DNA of 64,000 nt, taken from the NCBI GenBank assembly GCA_036852015.1, contig JAANDG010000318.1, positions 62,001-126,000 on the forward strand, in the 5' to 3' direction. Both the position numbers and the translations under genes were made by a program. This document shows, piece after piece, positions 23,092 to 34,900 of this stretch (positions are counted from its first letter, which is position 1; each line of letters begins with the position of its first letter). This stretch comes from Pelodera strongyloides. Lineage: Eukaryota; Nematoda; Chromadorea; Rhabditida; Rhabditidae. Under the pieces are notes generated by a model, which worked only from the letters and a program-made list of their open reading frames with translations, was not told the DNA's origin and ran no database searches.

Positions 23092-25981
23092 CTAGAAGTA
23101 GATAATCAGGTTATAATAGTAGATACAATACAGTATATATCGACATACAATACAGTACATATCAACTCAGTATATATCGACACACAGCATATATCACTTA
23201 CATCAACTCTAATATATATTAATATAAAAAATAGTAATATACAAACCATATTAAAAGGTTAAAAGTACGGTAGTCAAAGGATAGTTTTCGGTTTTAGCTA
23301 ACATTACCAGCACACTCCTTGCAAAATATTATGTTGAGGATCTATTCCAAGTTGGAGTGAATAAAATGCAGCTTATCAGTATACACTAAATGTTATCACA
23401 CAAAGTGGAAAGTGCTCTTATTCCATACTCACGAGTTTCTTGGAATTTTGAAATTTTCAGATTTACGTGTGTACATTTTGTCATTATGCATGTACCAAAA
23501 CGGAATCACAAAAGCATAACCAAGGGCAAAAGATATCTTTCAATTATCTTATTAAAAACCAAGCCTCGCAATTAAATACCTCATTTTTTAATATACAATT
23601 TTCACTACAAGCTCTCCAATGCAACACATACATTATCTTCAACAAAATTAAAGAGTTTAAATAACAAACCTCAAAAGCCGTTAGCACAATTAACAGCGTA
23701 AATCCGACCGCGTACAGTATCGTGTAGTGAATATTGCACATTATTATTTATTATTACTTATTACTATTAATAATTATGCAAAATATCGAACAAAGCAGAC
23801 GTTCAGAGAATACATAGAACAATGGTTTTCCGGAATTTACAATCAGTAATCAGAGTGAGAAAGTGGGAAGACAAAAAATAATTCGTTTCCTTATCACTTT
23901 GCCGTCACTCATCCATCAGCTCACCAACAATTGTGGAACAAACTACAATGCAATTGCCCTAGGCCAATGTCCAATGAGCGGCTGGTCGAATATTTTCAAA
24001 AACAATTATCAAAATCTTAGGGCAGAATTATCAGATTAAGTATAAATTTCAGTAAAGCACCGAAATTAACACTTTCATAGTTACTGTAATGAATAAGCCG
24101 AGCCGCGCCGCCGTAAGAATATTGTAGATTTAGCGAAGAACAAACTCTAGCAATTGCTGTGATCAAGTGATCAAACTACCGTCCAAATGTTCCCGAGAAC
24201 CTCAAATCTGGGTCTAGCTGGCCAAGTAGTAAACAATTAGTATATATTTCTTCTTTTCTACGACAACAGCCGTTCTCCTGCGAGGATTGCACTTTTTACA
24301 TGGGGCTTTTTCTTTTTCACGTAGCTGGGCAATGGCTCAAAACCCCGTCGAAGGAAAATATGTTCTTCTTACAATCAGTCAGACTGCAACCCATAAAAGA
24401 GCAATACAGTAAGAATGCCAAATTTTATAGCGTCAAATTTTAATTAATACCCGATCAAGCATAAATGATGAATAATATCACTCAGTAATCAATGCGCCGC
24501 CGAGAAGATTATGTTAAGATTTGTTACAGTAAATTATTGACCATGCCTCACACAAATCATAATAAATGAATTAACAGCTGTTTCCAATAATCCAAATAGT
24601 AACAGATGAGACAGATTGAGTGTTTGTTTACAAAACAACCTGACATCAAATCATGATTAGACAAAAAAAGAAAAGTAAACAACGAAAGTACGAGGTAGAA
24701 ATGGTTTATCAGAATAAGAGCCCTTTGTGTCGTCGGATGGTACAAGTATTTGTAAAAAAAGAGTCAAGTAATGGTCCTAACAAAAAGCGAATAGGGATTC
24801 CCAACTCCATAAGCCAATGGTTCTATTGACGAACAAAGTTCAAAGTAAAGAAGTCAATTAATAACTATAATAAAACCCCTTACCTCGATCTCCCTTCATT
24901 CAATAATCGATCCCGATGTCCAGATCAGAGCAACAATGGTTCTGAAATCAACATACACATCTCAATATACACTGAGATTGCGATATTGACAATTTCAAAA
25001 ATTGATAACATTGCCACAACGAAAAACTTTCCATTACTTACATAGGCCCAATGTCAAATGCAATAAAAAAAATCATCTTACAGCAACAAACATTATATTT
25101 TGTGAATTAATACACCAGTGTGTATAAGCACATACACCTCATATATTTTCACAGATCATTCTTTATTGAGTGCTGAAGAGAAATAAGATCATGTTATACA
25201 TTACAATTATTTTCACAAATTCACTGCTTTTCATGCAAAAGATGGAAATATATATATCAAAAAAGGCATGGAATGTTAGCGCAAAAACAGGAGAAATCTA
25301 AATGGTAGGCTTCTTACAAACCACACTAAAACCGAATGGTTATGTAATTACACAAATAAATAAAAGATACCAAGACACGAATACTAAAGTAATTACCACC
25401 ATTTTACCACGAGTTCTCTGACCAACCAAAATAAGTGTACAATATTCGAGATCCAATAAAATTACCGAGATGCTGCATATAAACAGATCAGATGAATAAA
25501 AACCAATTGAGCAAAAGCCTAAGGCAGTGAGTATCAAATGAGTAGATCATAAAAATAAGGAATACTGAAAAAGGCGCAAGCTAAGTAAATAAAGTGAACA
25601 AGGATATGTACGAGAAAACAAAACAAGTATAAGAATATGTATCAGTTGAGCAGTTCACAAAAGGCGAGGACCGTAAAATAAAAAGCTATGATAGATCAAA
25701 AATGTTTAGAAAACGTGCAAAATATAAAAAAAGATCCTGCATTCACATTATTTCAATAATGCACGTAAAAGAGTACAAAGCAATGCTGAATCTAGATCGG
25801 GTTAGATAGTAAGTTTACATAGGCCATATTCACCACTCAATTCCCCATGGGGAATTCCCCGTGTTTTTCTCTGCGTGTTTCACATTAGAATGATATTTTC
25901 TGTCCCCAGGGGATAGTTCCCCGAGGAAATCGGAGTGGTGAATATGGCCTCATAAGGCAAACAAGAAATAAAAAGGAAAAC
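23092..25981. other. Region upstream of RMDN and downstream of condensin D3
   Basis: No complete gene. A minus-strand segment 23670-23741 opens with ATG, encodes a hydrophobic helix (YTILYAVGFTLLIVLTAFE) and ends at a phase-0 donor (gtttgt). It could be an alternative first exon that splices in frame onto the RMDN exon at 23091, adding a second membrane segment. A further acceptor/donor-bounded segment lies at about 24895-24940 and may be a 5' UTR exon. AATAAA on the minus strand at about 25161 could end the condensin D3 transcript. The rest is AT-rich spacer with one MITE. Confidence 0.45.
25821..25950. mobile_element. AGGCCATATTCACCAC palindromic MITE, copy 1
   Basis: A 130-bp element with inverted ends AGGCCATATTCACCACTC and GAGTGGTGAATATGGCCT, plus internal arms rich in CCCC/GGGG. 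It lies just downstream of the condensin D3 stop codon, probably within its 3' UTR. Three more copies lie inside the D3 gene. Confidence 0.8.
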
Positions 25982-28900
25982 TCATTTCTCAATACGCGAA
26001 ATATCAATTCCGGCAAATGTCAAATCCATTTTCACGTCCTTTTTCGGTGTGGAACACATTCGTCCTTCGAGTAACGTCTCATCAGCAGGAGCCTGAAAGG
26101 AAACAAAGATTCGACATAAACTCCATCTCAAGACCTACTACTGGACGACAGGTGTACCAAAGTACCAATCGGTACAAAATCACAATGTGTTAACATCAAT
26201 GTCTTTGAAAATGCGCAAACATTGCATAATATTCAAATTGCACTACCCACACTACCCAGACCCCAGGCCAAGTTCAAACACTTAGGCACCGGCAACAATA
26301 ACAAGAAAGTAAATATTACGAAGAAATCTCACCACAATCGACATGGGCGTGGGAGGTACGGAAAATGCCCGCGATTGGCCTCGTGGTGCTACGCTCATCT
26401 GACTGGCAGCCTAAATTACGGTTAAATAAAAAATACAAAACTAATAGTAGGGAATAACAAAACAAAGCAACGCATGGACAAGGACAATGCTAGCGGAAAT
26501 TCAGTATTCGTTATTCGTGCCACCTTTATCTTTCTAAACTACCCACCCTAGTGTTCCTGGCAGTCGTCAACTCCACTGTATCAGTGTTAGTGTTCTCCGT
26601 AGCTTGACGACGTCTTTCCTTCAGAGGAGGAGGGAGATTCTGAGCTTTTCTGCTGCTAGTCGGGGACACGGCTTCAACCTTCACTTCCTGGAAGAAAGAA
26701 AATCTCTTACACTTCAAGAACGTGCCCCTTTATGGCCTTTATTCAAGGGTAGTCAAAATTTGTTTACGAAATGTTTAACAGAGGTCCAGATCAGTACACG
26801 ACGAGTTGCAGAAGAGAAATATTTCTCGACTTCACTACTTCAAAGGCCAAATCATACAACTTGGCTATAAATATCCACAAACACTGCATAAAATACGCAT
26901 GAATGCGACGGCGTATCTGGATTCAGAGTAACAAAATAAAATTCCCGCCTTAGCTCAAGCTCAATAGAAATAGAGTCCGATAATCATCTATACACCGAAC
27001 CGCGTGAGAAGAAGATTGTGAAATTGTGACTGTGCTCAGCCTGTGTGTATCTCTCTTTTCCATTCAATACACCTTCCACATTGATTGTTTTTCTAATAAA
27101 GAATTTAATGTAATATAATCTAATATAAAAGTCTTACAGGTAGGTTCTGCTGCTTGGCTCCCGTAAGTCTCGCAGGCGTCGAGTCACCATCCTCTTCGTG
27201 CACAACAGACAAGTTACGCAGGGAAGAAGATACAGTGTCGGACTAAAATTAAATACACACAATTCAAATTTATCGGAATTGGCAAGGTTCCAGATAATAT
27301 AATACAACGCATAAAACATGGTATCTCACTAATGGCACTTTACTAAACAATTTGTTGCACATACACCGGGCGTAGAACACGGTATCTGGCCAATAGCACT
27401 TCTATAGACTGGCGTTAGCAAAGCCCCACATAGTATACTACATCGCAGAAGGCATGTTATCTTCTAGTGGTATTTATAAAACAAGTTGCACATAGAGCAG
27501 AGCACTAATCTTCATAACTATGGAAATTAACAAGAATAAGGTTCCACTTTCACATGGTCTACTTTCCCAATAATTATTACCCTCTCTTCGGTACAAATAT
27601 ACTCAAGGAATAAACTAAACAAAATTATAGACGAGTGATCTAAGCATCACGTACCATCGAAAACAGTGGGCATTGGGTCGAAGCAACACTCAAGTACTTA
27701 CAAAACTGAAGACTCAAGGAATAAACTAAACATAAAAATGTTCAGCCACCAACCTTCGCACTTCTCGCCGACCGGGACGATTTTGCTACTGGAGCAGACG
27801 AGGGCTTCGATCCTTCGCCCGACTGCACACCATTTCCGGAGCTAATCTCGCCCTGTTCAGCATTTTCCTTTTCGGCTGCTACTGGCGCCTGCAATGATAA
27901 CGTTTTGGAATTGGAATATTGGAAGCAATTATCCTGTGTTCAGCCTTGTTCTAAATAAAGATACTCTACCTGTAATCACAACGAATATGCGCAAACTTGG
28001 TGCTGTCTACGAAGTTATCCCAAAACACCTCAGACGACTAACAAGTGTACAAGACAAGGGTGCCTGTGCGCTACAGTAACCCAGTAACACGAGGAAAGAA
28101 ACTAATGTGCGTCATGACACAAACACAAAATTTCATTGAGAAGATGGCTTGAGTAGACAAGCAAAGAGCACATAACCGCAACAACAATGTTCACAACTCC
28201 TCCCTATATAAATCTATATCTCGCACTCTACATTCCCTATATCCTCTCTCCATATCCCACACTATCTGAAAAGTTTCTCGCCCTCTCCCTTTGTCCCTCC
28301 CCTCCTACTCTCTCTATATCCCACTCTCTTCCTAAATACATTTTACCTATCTCTCTATCTCTCACCTGGTCTACCTCCATCTCCTCATCGTCAACCTCGA
28401 TCTTGGGCTCCTTGCCAGCATTAGCCCTCCTTCGGACTCCTCGCTTTCCATCTCCCTTTCGCATCGACACGCTCTCATTATCTGCCTCCGCAACTTCCGC
28501 GCTGGTGCCATCTTCGCTATTTACACCAGTCAATACTGCTGCGGTCTAAAGAGTCCATTTATCACAATAACACACCATTTCAAAATAGTACATTTTCCAA
28601 CAAAAACATGAAAGGGCACTTGAAATCGTTAATCGCTTGTTTCTAAAAAAAAATCAACAGCGAAAATTGGGAGCAATAACTTATCACTTACTCTGTCAAA
28701 ACCTGGTCTATTACGCAGTCCTTACCATTTAAGCCTAATGCGCAGGTTAGCTTACACGAATGTAGCACAAAGACTAGAAGCCAAAAAAGAACCAAAATAC
28801 TCGACAACTTAGCGAATTGACATACCACAGTCAGCTGCTCCTGTACCTCTTCGGTCTCAATCACCTCCAGCTTGACCTTCTTGGGCGAGATACCCTTCAT

Positions 28901-31900
28901 GAGCTTATCGACGTCGGCCTGAGCGCCAGTTACTTGAGTCTAGAAAAATAAGTGACGATAAACCACGAATAATTCATAGAAACATTTTAATTCTCAGCAA
29001 AAAAATAAGATACATTACAAATAAGCCAAATACAAATACAGTAATTAGGCAACCGACTGCACAAACGTTTCCAAAATTGGAGGGAATCTTCAGAGTTAAA
29101 AAGTATGGTGATTCAATATATGTAGAACTACTTACACCCAAAAATAATAAATCAACGAGTAGGGACATATTCTCTTCTCACCTCCTCTCCCGCGTTCGTT
29201 TGATTGGATTCTCCGCCATACGTCGCCGGGTTATTGTCTGTCTCCATCGCATCAACTCCCACTGCCGCTTTCTAAAGAAAGCTCAACATAAATTTTACCT
29301 CAGCTGAAATACCATGTGTTGCATTTTACATGTATACATTTTTAAACTAAGAATTGAAACAACAATGACAACGTTTTTCAAGATTCAGGGTCGCCAACGC
29401 AATTGCCAATGCGCACGAGTAATTAGCTACAGGTTATCACCTCCACCTTCCTTCTTCACCCATTCAAAAAATCGTTCATGTGCTAATAGCTGGTGGTTAG
29501 TTGCCCGGGTTCAAGTCCCGTACCAGACGGTCTGACGGTCACACCCAACCACAGGCGTAAAAAAACTGGTTTCTGGGTAACTTTGGCGACGATGATTCGA
29601 TTTTTCGTCTATTCGCCGGAGATCTTATTGAACAAACTTCCAACTTCCAACCTGTGAACTAGCTCCATCATCTGGCATTTCCTCGTCGGCAGAACAAGCA
29701 TCCAACACGAATCGAACGCCTTCCTCGCGGATACTCTTTCGTTTTTCTGCATCTGTCTAAAATACTTACTATATGCAATTTATCGATTAAGCGATCTGCG
29801 ATGAAATTTGATACTCAAATAACGAACTAAACAATTCCTTTGTTTCCTTTAATTTAGTTGAGTAGGGGCAAAAAAAGACGCAAACGAGGGGATATAAATA
29901 ATTAACTATGTTTCATTTCTGTACTGGTAGGAGTTATCGATCAGGCACAAGTTCAAGTAGTAACGAATCATCACGTAGTATCGGAGCAGGCACAAATAGT
30001 AGCAAATGTTTAACACGTGTTAGTGAAACATCAACAATTATAGATAAAAAATAGTTCGAATAATATAAAAAAGGATATCCAAAAATAACACCACTATGAC
30101 AACTATGTTCCAACAATTAAACCAAAAAGGGCTCAATCGCACAATGTTTCAAAAACAATGTAAAAAATGCAAAGATCGGTAATGTTAATCAAACTCCAAT
30201 ATGTAGATCCAAACTAGTCACTAAGGTGTCAGAGCGTCAAAAAGCAAACGTAAATCACACTCACATGCTTCTTGGCCATCGTGTTCCTTCTGTTTCTGAA
30301 ATCCTCCTCGATGCGCGCCCTCTCTTCATCATCCTTGGCACGTCGGATCCTGACAACCTGGAAACGCATGAATGAATAATCAGAAGAGGGAAATAGTAGT
30401 AGAGATCAGGATAATAAAGGATAAAGATAGATCATGCTACAACATCATACCCCGTATCGACCCTTCATGAGGATTTTACAATAATGAAAAAAAAAACGAT
30501 ATCTCTATCTCTGTCGTGCCTCGCGCCCCCATCTGCTCAGTTAACAACGAACGAACACAAAACATGCACGAGCAAGCGGAAAGCTGTTATGCTGAAAACG
30601 TCTCACCTTGGTTCCCATCTCCTCGTCATCTCCGTCATCGTCCTCCTCGTTATCCGACGGGTCGACCATTCGAATGGGCATCGCCATGGTCACGCTGTGC
30701 GGTCGACGGCTTTCACCAGCTAAAAAGTAGGAATGACACATTATTTTAACTGTCTTATGTTATTGGCTACTTAACTCTAGAACCCTTATTAGTACTTTGA
30801 GATGTGAAGTGTCCAATAAACCGCATCTATAAATTATTTCCACATAATATTTTAACCTACGTCGCCAACTCGTCGACACAAAAAACGAACCACAATTCAA
30901 TTACATACTTATGAATATACTTAAACCGAAGCGCAAATCAGCCAATTACATAATTAGGAATATACTCAAACCGAAGCGCAAATCAGTCAATTACATAATT
31001 ATGAATATACCGACTGTTTGCTTTAATCAGAATATCAACATACTTTCATCCATTCGTGCCAGTCTCGATTCTGTGATCCGTTTCACCTTCGGTGTTGCCG
31101 GCTGTAGACGCATCTGGAACAAAATAACAGGTGCATTTAATTCGGCCTAATACACAATATATAATCACACACGTCGTGACCCTCCCGCACTCCCGTCACA
31201 ACACACGCCTGTATTTAGTGGATATGCTGAAACATCTCGCATTGCTCTGTTTAACACTTCATTAGAGAGGCGCGAACTTTGAACAAAACGTTGTGTGGGA
31301 GCGTACACCACTACACCTACAGCCAAACCTACTGTAATAAGAGATGTACTATCAAGCGACTTTCTTTAAAGTGGTAAATACTACTCAAGCGACTTTAAAG
31401 TGGTAAATCAGACGGTTAGTGATACTGTAAATCCTGATGGTCTGCAATTAAAATACACCGGAAATCCGCATTCTCAGACCACAATTTGCTCATAATACAT
31501 GTGAATCCAGCTGCCCAACATACGTTTCAAAAACCGGCTGTCATATCGCTTTAACAAATGGTCACAACTGAAATCTCAACTAAGCACACCTGTTCCTGAT
31601 GGTCTGCAATCAAAATATCATTGACATCAGCATGTCTCTGATCTTCCTTGTCCTTTCGTCGACGCAACAACTCCTGCTGCACGAAGCCCTGAAATGTTTA
31701 CCCAACGTTTACATTTAATTAGGTTACTACGGTAACACTGGTCCAGCTGCTACCGTACTAACTACTAAAAATTCCTACTACAGTATAACTACAGTACACA
31801 ATGCATATCCAACAGGCACGTCCTCAACGTAACCGACTAAAATACGCGCTGTTAGAAAGCAAAAGATAGTCCTAAAAGAAAACAACCCACATTTGGCCTC

Positions 31901-34900
31901 TTAATCTCGGTCAGCAGTTCGGGAGCTCGCTCGGGATTCAACGCCTTCAACATCTCCTCCAGATACTCGACGTGATCCTTGCACAACATTCTGGAAGAAA
32001 CAAACGAGTGCATCAAAATCAAACAGATTTCATAGTCATCAGCCGTAAATCTACTGTCTTCAGGTGTATGGTTTGTATGAATAAAGGTTTATTGATTACA
32101 TAAATAACATATAATCAAAAGGCCGGAAATGCGTATAAAAACATCCCATACTGACAAGGGGCCATGCACGGAGACAACACGCCCAGGGTTCCCTTTGGTT
32201 GACGTTCTTTTTTTGTATTGATTGTTAACCAATAAACCGTTATTATTATAACACATCTTTCAAGCAAAACGAACAAACAATTCATTTGTGCAAGGAAGCA
32301 AGGATCAACAAGCTACCGCCACACTCACCCCGTTTAGCATTCTATACCTGTTCACCTAGCATTCATATCAAAAAGATTAACTCACTCAATCGTAAATGTG
32401 ATCCTTCGTGCCAGTGCTCCTAATCGTACCTTCTCGGCAACACCGAGTAGATCGAAGAGTACGGGTAGAATCCTTTGCTGAAGACCCTTGCGGTACACCT
32501 GCATCACAGCCTCCTTGGCCTTGACCTGAATCAGGATACTAAGTAAACAGCCCGGGGTTGAAAAACCTCATTCACGATAACTGGAGCCCCGAAACGGCCG
32601 ACACTTTGTCGCTAAATTCAATGACTGATCGGGCAACCAGACACAGCTATCTATGACCCAAAACCCAAATAACAACCTCGAGGCGGACAAATGCCTCAAA
32701 CGACAATATTTAGGTGGAAGAACGGTGACACCGATCACGGGTCATACCGTCATACGTTGTGATTGAAATATGACTATCGGAGTTACAGTTGTTATCACGA
32801 TCGGAGTTACAGACATTTGTGTACATATAGAACGCTACTCTACGATAAAACACTGTCCATGTCAAGGCCGCGACTGGTAGATACATAAGACAAAGTCAAC
32901 AAACCTGGACGGCATCGGTCGGCTCGTCATCCTCCTGAACAGCCACATCACCATCACCGGCCTTCTTTCCCAAATCGTAGGATATTTCCATCTCCTCGCA
33001 CGACATCAATTCCAGACAGTCGGTGCAGAGAGCGGCAACGGTTGGGTCCTGAACAAAGTAGTCTTCAGCACTGAGTAGTCCTCGGACCAATGAGGTGGTC
33101 ATGTACTTCATAAGCAAACACGCCAGGGCGTCCTTTAAAAACCGTTTGAGCGAATTTGTTATTATCCGCATAATACAACTGCTACACCCCTGCCAACTGG
33201 TTGCATAAGTAGGAAGATACAAAAATGCGTGGTAGCTGGCTCAGACTCTAGCTCCAAGCTAACGACGGGCTAAGAAGACAACGCGCTGACATAGATAAAT
33301 ACAAAACAAAAACTGACTCGAATATTCAATGATGTTCCCTTGGCGGCGACTTGTAACACGTCGGCGCTCATGCGCACCATCGCGCCAAAACGCTGCTGGT
33401 CGTTGAAGGTGGAGAGCTGGAATTGGTTCAAGATTCACTATCGAATCTCACACATCGTTTCCTTTTTTTAGGCAACCACCAAATCTCAGAAATGACGCAT
33501 CAACCCAGTGCTTATCAACAACAATAGAAAACCATGTCATCCTACTCCAAGTAAAATTGCAATGAAAATTGTCCTAGACTACACCTAAAGTACCAACTGA
33601 TTCGTTTTTTAGACCTTGGATACACACTGCTTTCTTTTCATTTCGTATTATTTAATGCATACCTTGGGGTTATTTAATCAATAAATCCTCGATGACATGA
33701 TCACTTACAATGAATCTGAGAATGGTTTGTCTCCACACAAACTGTGAGGCCTCACTACCCGAGCAGACTCTGATCTTCTTTCGTTGTGTGGGTTCCAGAC
33801 CACCGTCTGCAAAATACAATAAATGAGAGAGAAACGTTTCTTTCGCACCAGCTTGACAGTACTAATGAGTTTTATTTATTATTTTCACTTGATGTTTACT
33901 ACGTATCCTACGTATCCTACTTATTCTACTACTTTCCCGTTGGTTTTCATAAGCAAGGAATACATCGATTTGTACATACCCACCTTCTAACCATAACGAA
34001 ACATTCTGAATTACAGGCGCGCAATAAGCCTCGAAACAGTCGAAACCCACTTGTGCTCCACGTGTACGGCGCATTGTTGTAGAAGAGGATAAATTCCATA
34101 AAGTTGGTGTAGAGCATATCCTCCATCAGGGGCAGCAGGGCACACTTGAGTGCCTCCTGCGCAAACTTTGCAGTCTGAGCGTGCTCGTCAATGCATAGGA
34201 TCACGTACAAGTGCATGATCTGGAACAGGACGTATATAACGCGGTATACTAATGCGTGAAAATAAAAACTAACGTGATGGGCTGGGTAAATAAAAAAGGT
34301 CCTAAATTGAAATTGAAAATCTCATACTCACTCTTCTCTGCACCATCACAAGATCACAAATCACCATCATTGTTAATTCACACTATACCGACATTCACCA
34401 TAAAAGATGCAAACAAAGCTCAATCTTTCAATAATATATAATAAAATGATCACAGTACCAAAGATCATTGCGTTTTTATTGTAGACAGTTACTTCCAAAA
34501 TACAAAACAGTTTCTCATGTTGATATTCCATACACTACAGTACTCACCAGTCCTTCCCACTTTATAAACTGCTCCTTGATCAAATGGGTGATCATCTCGA
34601 GTGCTTGACAGCGGACAAACGGATGCGGATCGAGCAGCATCGTGGCCAGTGCTGGTGCCAGCTGTTCGGCGACAGCGTACCTAAACCAGACAGTTTAACT
34701 GAAGTTAATTAGTTAATCTTAATTTTTACTCTCTTCTACATGAAGAACCTGTTTAGCATAGCCTCTTCTGAATTAAGGAAACCAGAGGCCATTCCACCAC
34801 TCAATTCTCCGTCTTTTTCTCTGCGTGTCTCACATTCATATGCTATTTTCTATCCCCAGGGAATATTTCCCCGAGGGAATCGGAATGGTGAAGGCCTCAG

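Larger units (their letters stand above)
25982..33132 (-). other. Condensin D3, last helices and long disordered tail
   Basis: Exons: 32905-33132, 32386-32525, 31891-31990, 31590-31688, 31044-31113, 30607-30719, 30265-30357, 29652-29756, 29182-29271, 28826-28939, 28366-28545, 27754-27888, 27138-27242, 26547-26687, 26333-26410, 25982-26092. The first three finish the folded domain. After GFVQQELLRRRKDKED the chain becomes about 500 residues of charged, low-complexity sequence rich in Ser, Glu, Asp, Lys and Pro. It contains possible CDK sites (RLQPATPKVKR, SVPPTPMS, CSTPKKDVK) and ends FAGIDISRIEK. In vertebrate D3 the tail is the mitotic phosphorylation region; the same role here is inference. 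All tail exons from 30357 down are phase 0. Confidence 0.82.
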
